From: an uncultured Bryobacterales bacterium
GTDB taxonomy: Bacteria; Acidobacteriota; Terriglobia; Bryobacterales; UBA6623
Length of the DNA: 64,000 bases
Direction: 5' to 3'
Assembly: GCA_951813065.1 (NCBI GenBank)
Contig: CATOTH010000009.1
Location: forward strand, 434,001 to 498,000
Below the pieces are notes generated by a model. That model did no database searches. It had not been told where the DNA came from and saw only the letters and a list, made by a program, of their open reading frames with translations. A program made the translations under genes and the position numbers. Shown here piece by piece: positions 61,848 to 64,000 of the stretch (within the stretch, counting starts at the first letter, position 1; the number at the start of each line of letters is the position of its first letter).

Positions 61848-63368
61848 ATGCTGCGATTTGGAATCGTCGTCTTGGGGTGGGTTCCCCTAGTTGCGTCGGC
61901 CGCTCCCAACATCCTCTTCGTGATGAGCGACGACCACGCCGTGCCCGCGCTTAGCGCGTATGGAGGAGGATTGATTTCCACCCCCAACCTCGATCGGCTG
62001 GCCGCAGAGGGGGCGCGGTTCGACGCCGCATTTGTCACGAACTCGATCTGCACGCCCAGCAGGGCGGTCGTGCTCACCGGCAAGCACAGCCACACGAACG
62101 GAGTCCTGACACTGCCGGACGCTTTCGACGGCACGCAGCAGACGCTGCCGAAGCTGCTCCAGGCGGCTGGGTACTACACCGGAATGATTGGCAAGTGGCA
62201 CCTGAAGAGTGAGCCGACTGGATTTGACGAGTACGCGGTGCTTCCCGGCCAGGGCCTGTACTACAACCCGATCCTGCGGCACACGGGAGAGTGGCCGAAA
62301 GGGCAAGTCCATGAAGGCTACGTGACCGACGTGATCACTGACCAAGTGCTGAGATTTCTTGAGTCTAGACCACGAGATAGGCCGTTTTTCTTGATGTATC
62401 ACCACAAGGCTCCGCACGATGTGTTCGTCCCGAAACGGGAGCATGCCGGGCTGTTCCCCGAGCCGATTCCCGAGCCTCCCACGCTCCACGAGGATGTTGG
62501 CCAGCGCATCGCTCTGCGCGAAACCGTCGAGGTGATCGGACACCGGCACACGTCGTACGGTGTGCCGGAGTGGCGCTGGTTCCTGACGCGTGTCCGCTAC
62601 AGGCCTGACGAGATCGCCAGGTGGGAGCGAGAGCTAGCGGGGATTTCCGGTCCCGCGTTGCGCAGCGCCCAGTACCAGATCTACATGCGCCGATACTTGC
62701 AGTGTGTCCATTCCATTGACGAGAACATGGGTCGCGTTCTGGAGTACCTCGATGACAACGGTCTTGCTCGCGACACATTGGTGGTCTATACCTCGGACCA
62801 GGGGTTTTTCCTCGGTGAGCACGGTCTCTATGACAAGCGCTTCATGTACGAGCCATCCCTTCGGATCCCTCTGCTGGTACGCTGGCCGACTACCGTGCCG
62901 GCCGGAACCGTGCCAACCGAACTGGTCCAGAATCTGGACTTTGCGCCAACGATGCTGGATGCCGCCAGCGTCCGTATTCCGTCGGACATGCAGGGAGCAA
63001 GCTTTCTGCCCCTGGCGAAAGGGGATAGGCCGAGTGCATGGCGGGAAGCGATCTACTACCGCTATTGGATGAACCGGGCGCACTTTAACGTTCCGGCGCA
63101 CTTGGGCATCCGCACGCCACGAGACAAGCTGATCTTCTTCTATGACAGCGCAACCGGGCCGGATGGCAGCAGCAGGGTCAACGGCGCAAGGCCAGGCGTG
63201 CGTGACCCGTTCTGGGAGTACTACGATCTTGAGGCGGATCCGCTCGAGATTCAGAACCTGCACGGTGACCGGCGCTATGCGGAGCGCATTCGAATGTTGA
63301 GGGATCGGCTTGCGGAGTTGCGCCGGCGGTATGGGGACGACAAAGACGGCTTCGACTTCGCGGAATAG
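61848..63368 (+). CDS. Secreted type I sulfatase (second copy)
   Basis: 506 residues from ATG 61848. Signal peptide (FGIVVLGWVPLVASAA). Metal site NILFVMSDDHAVPALSAYGG, formylglycine motif C68-T-P-S-R (SICTPSRAVVLTGKHSHTNG), YYTGMIGKWHLKSEPTGFDE, FFLMYHHKAPHDVFVPKREH, DTLVVYTSDQGFFLGEHGLY, DKRFMYEPSLRIPLLVRWP. The C-S-R (rather than T-R of the other copy) and the MYEPSLRIPLLVRWP block place it with N-sulfoglucosamine/iduronate-like sulfatases of Planctomycetota and Acidobacteriota. Substrate not determinable. Needs a formylglycine-generating enzyme, not in the window. Confidence 0.95.
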   Translation: MLRFGIVVLGWVPLVASAAPNILFVMSDDHAVPALSAYGGGLISTPNLDRLAAEGARFDAAFVTNSICTPSRAVVLTGKHSHTNGVLTLPDAFDGTQQTLPKLLQAAGYYTGMIGKWHLKSEPTGFDEYAVLPGQGLYYNPILRHTGEWPKGQVHEGYVTDVITDQVLRFLESRPRDRPFFLMYHHKAPHDVFVPKREHAGLFPEPIPEPPTLHEDVGQRIALRETVEVIGHRHTSYGVPEWRWFLTRVRYRPDEIARWERELAGISGPALRSAQYQIYMRRYLQCVHSIDENMGRVLEYLDDNGLARDTLVVYTSDQGFFLGEHGLYDKRFMYEPSLRIPLLVRWPTTVPAGTVPTELVQNLDFAPTMLDAASVRIPSDMQGASFLPLAKGDRPSAWREAIYYRYWMNRAHFNVPAHLGIRTPRDKLIFFYDSATGPDGSSRVNGARPGVRDPFWEYYDLEADPLEIQNLHGDRRYAERIRMLRDRLAELRRRYGDDKDGFDFAE

Positions 63369-63504
63369 CGCCGAGGCCAATCGGATCCGGACTCCGCCTG
63401 TGTTCGGTAGCACTGGCATTCCGAGTTGTCGCCGGCACACCGGCCACGGGTCGCCGCACGACAGTCGATTGCGCGAACGGTGGTCACAGGTTGGGCCTGC
63501 CGTG

Positions 63505-63510
63505 TACAAT
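63505..63510 (+). promoter_or_regulatory. TACAAT -10 box, leaderless spacing
   Basis: TACAAT, nine bases, GTG 63520. No clear -35. Confidence 0.45.
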
Positions 63511-63519
63511 AATTGGGCT

Positions 63520-63882
63520 GTGCTGCGGGGTTTTTTCTTGGCTGTTGCATTACTCGTAGCCGGAGCGGCTTCTGTGCCCTGTCTGGAGGCTGCCGAATTC
63601 GAAGGGAAATGGAAGGTTGTGTGGGACACGGAAGGCGGCACCCGCACGAGCGAATGGAGCATCACCCGGGAGGGCGATTCGATCAAGGTTGAGATGCATG
63701 GCCAGGTGTTCGAAGGCACGGTCGCGGACAACCGGATCGTCTTCGAGGGCAGGTACCATGCTTCGGAGGCTGGCTACAGTTCCACTATGAAGGTCGAGGG
63801 TACGCTGGACGGCGGCGTGATCACGGGCCGGGGCACTTGGGCCGAGTATGGGATGACCTTCGTCGCCCGGCGTCCGGATTGA
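63520..63882 (+). CDS. Small secreted beta-barrel-like protein
   Basis: 120 residues from GTG 63520. Signal peptide (GFFLAVALLVAGAASVPCLE). The mature part is a compact run of beta strands: EFEGKWKVVWDTEGGTRTSE, WSITREGDSIKVEMHGQVFE, GTVADNRIVFEGRYHASEAG, TMKVEGTLDGGVITGRGTWA. The G-x-W start and alternating strand pattern resemble lipocalin-like or calycin proteins that bind small ligands; no catalytic residue can be proposed. A 5' frame open to 63310 lies over the preceding gene's end. Short distance to the sulfatase suggests related extracellular work. Confidence 0.7.
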   Translation: MLRGFFLAVALLVAGAASVPCLEAAEFEGKWKVVWDTEGGTRTSEWSITREGDSIKVEMHGQVFEGTVADNRIVFEGRYHASEAGYSSTMKVEGTLDGGVITGRGTWAEYGMTFVARRPD

Positions 63883-63905
63883 AATCCTTGGCCCGGCGCG
63901 GGGGG

Positions 63906-64000
63906 TCAATCGATCAGCCGCAGGCCGAACCACGCCAAACCTCCAACCAGCAAGAGGATTGCAACGAGCTGTTCCGCCCTCCCGTTGACGCACCTGAGAC
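63906..64000 (-). CDS. C-terminal end of a membrane protein (partial)
   Basis: Thirty codons before a TGA at 63906-63908 are visible on the minus strand. They encode RCVNGRAEQL followed by VAILLLVGGLAWFGLRLID, one hydrophobic helix ending close to the C-terminus. The gene continues beyond the right edge, so the family cannot be given. Confidence 0.5.
   Translation of the reverse strand, partial: LRCVNGRAEQLVAILLLVGGLAWFGLRLID

Noticed and set aside
1..64000. CRISPR arrays, rRNA, prophage genes
   Set aside because: No regularly spaced repeats, rRNA signatures or phage structural genes were seen anywhere in the window.

Overview
The window looks like chromosomal DNA of a GC-rich Gram-negative bacterium, most likely an Acidobacteriota member. 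The best marker is a secreted VWFA-related protein of the acidobacterial type (28500-29558). The many PSD1/DUF1549/DUF1553, DUF1501, DUF1080 and sulfatase genes fit that phylum, and also Planctomycetota or Verrucomicrobiota. Phylum assignment is an inference; there is no rRNA gene here and I found no tRNA or CRISPR.

Layout. (1) 1-6860: edge-truncated deoC-like gene that has lost catalytic residues, a VIT1/CCC1 transporter, a DUF1080 lipoprotein, a secreted sulfatase, a Tat-exported enolase-superfamily enzyme and a DUF1697 gene. (2) 7200-12780: mobile or decayed island. A Vsr repair nuclease, a C5 cytosine methyltransferase, an HNH nuclease and a 59-aa conserved protein lie between an ISAs1 remnant and an IS1595 remnant. 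(3) 12781-19376: SIS sugar isomerase, MsrA, TerB-like protein, SGNH hydrolase, heptosyltransferase, an HldE-like nucleotidyltransferase lacking its HxGH motif, and two methyltransferases (surface glycan flavour). (4) 19465-26329: DUF1501/PSD1 pair, dnaB, cdsA, uppS. (5) 26488-33752: small protein with a consensus promoter, PQQ-type propeller protein, VWFA protein, and a compact run trmB-galU-pncA-nudix-hemH, with the RNase P RNA gene convergent to hemH. (6) 34185-42030: second DUF1501/PSD1 pair, divergent from a haem-binding membrane-bound dehydrogenase. (7) 42504-49772: VTT membrane protein, LolA-like protein, glnE, a second DUF1080 gene and dnaG. (8) 49773-52016: a complete insertion sequence with 14-bp inverted repeats and a CTAG target duplication, sitting on the dnaG stop codon. 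(9) 52181-55908: mrfB and mrfA (YprB/YprA), a DNA repair nuclease-helicase pair. (10) 56339-64000: ThuA-like protein, propeller-PHP fusion, class C beta-lactamase-like hydrolase, second sulfatase, small secreted protein, and the C-terminus of a membrane protein at the edge.

Functionally, housekeeping genes (dnaB, dnaG, glnE, hemH, galU, uppS, cdsA, rnpB) are interspersed with exported catabolic enzymes for sulfated or oxidised sugars and with c-type haem proteins that could accept electrons. A recurring regulatory feature is a TANAAT box ending 7-9 nt before the start codon of eight genes, which suggests extensive leaderless transcription. The most notable odd items are two pseudo-enzymes (DeoC-like, HldE-like), an intergenic copy of part of the dnaG Toprim domain, the Dcm/HNH/59-aa/Vsr island, and the IS placed exactly at the end of dnaG.
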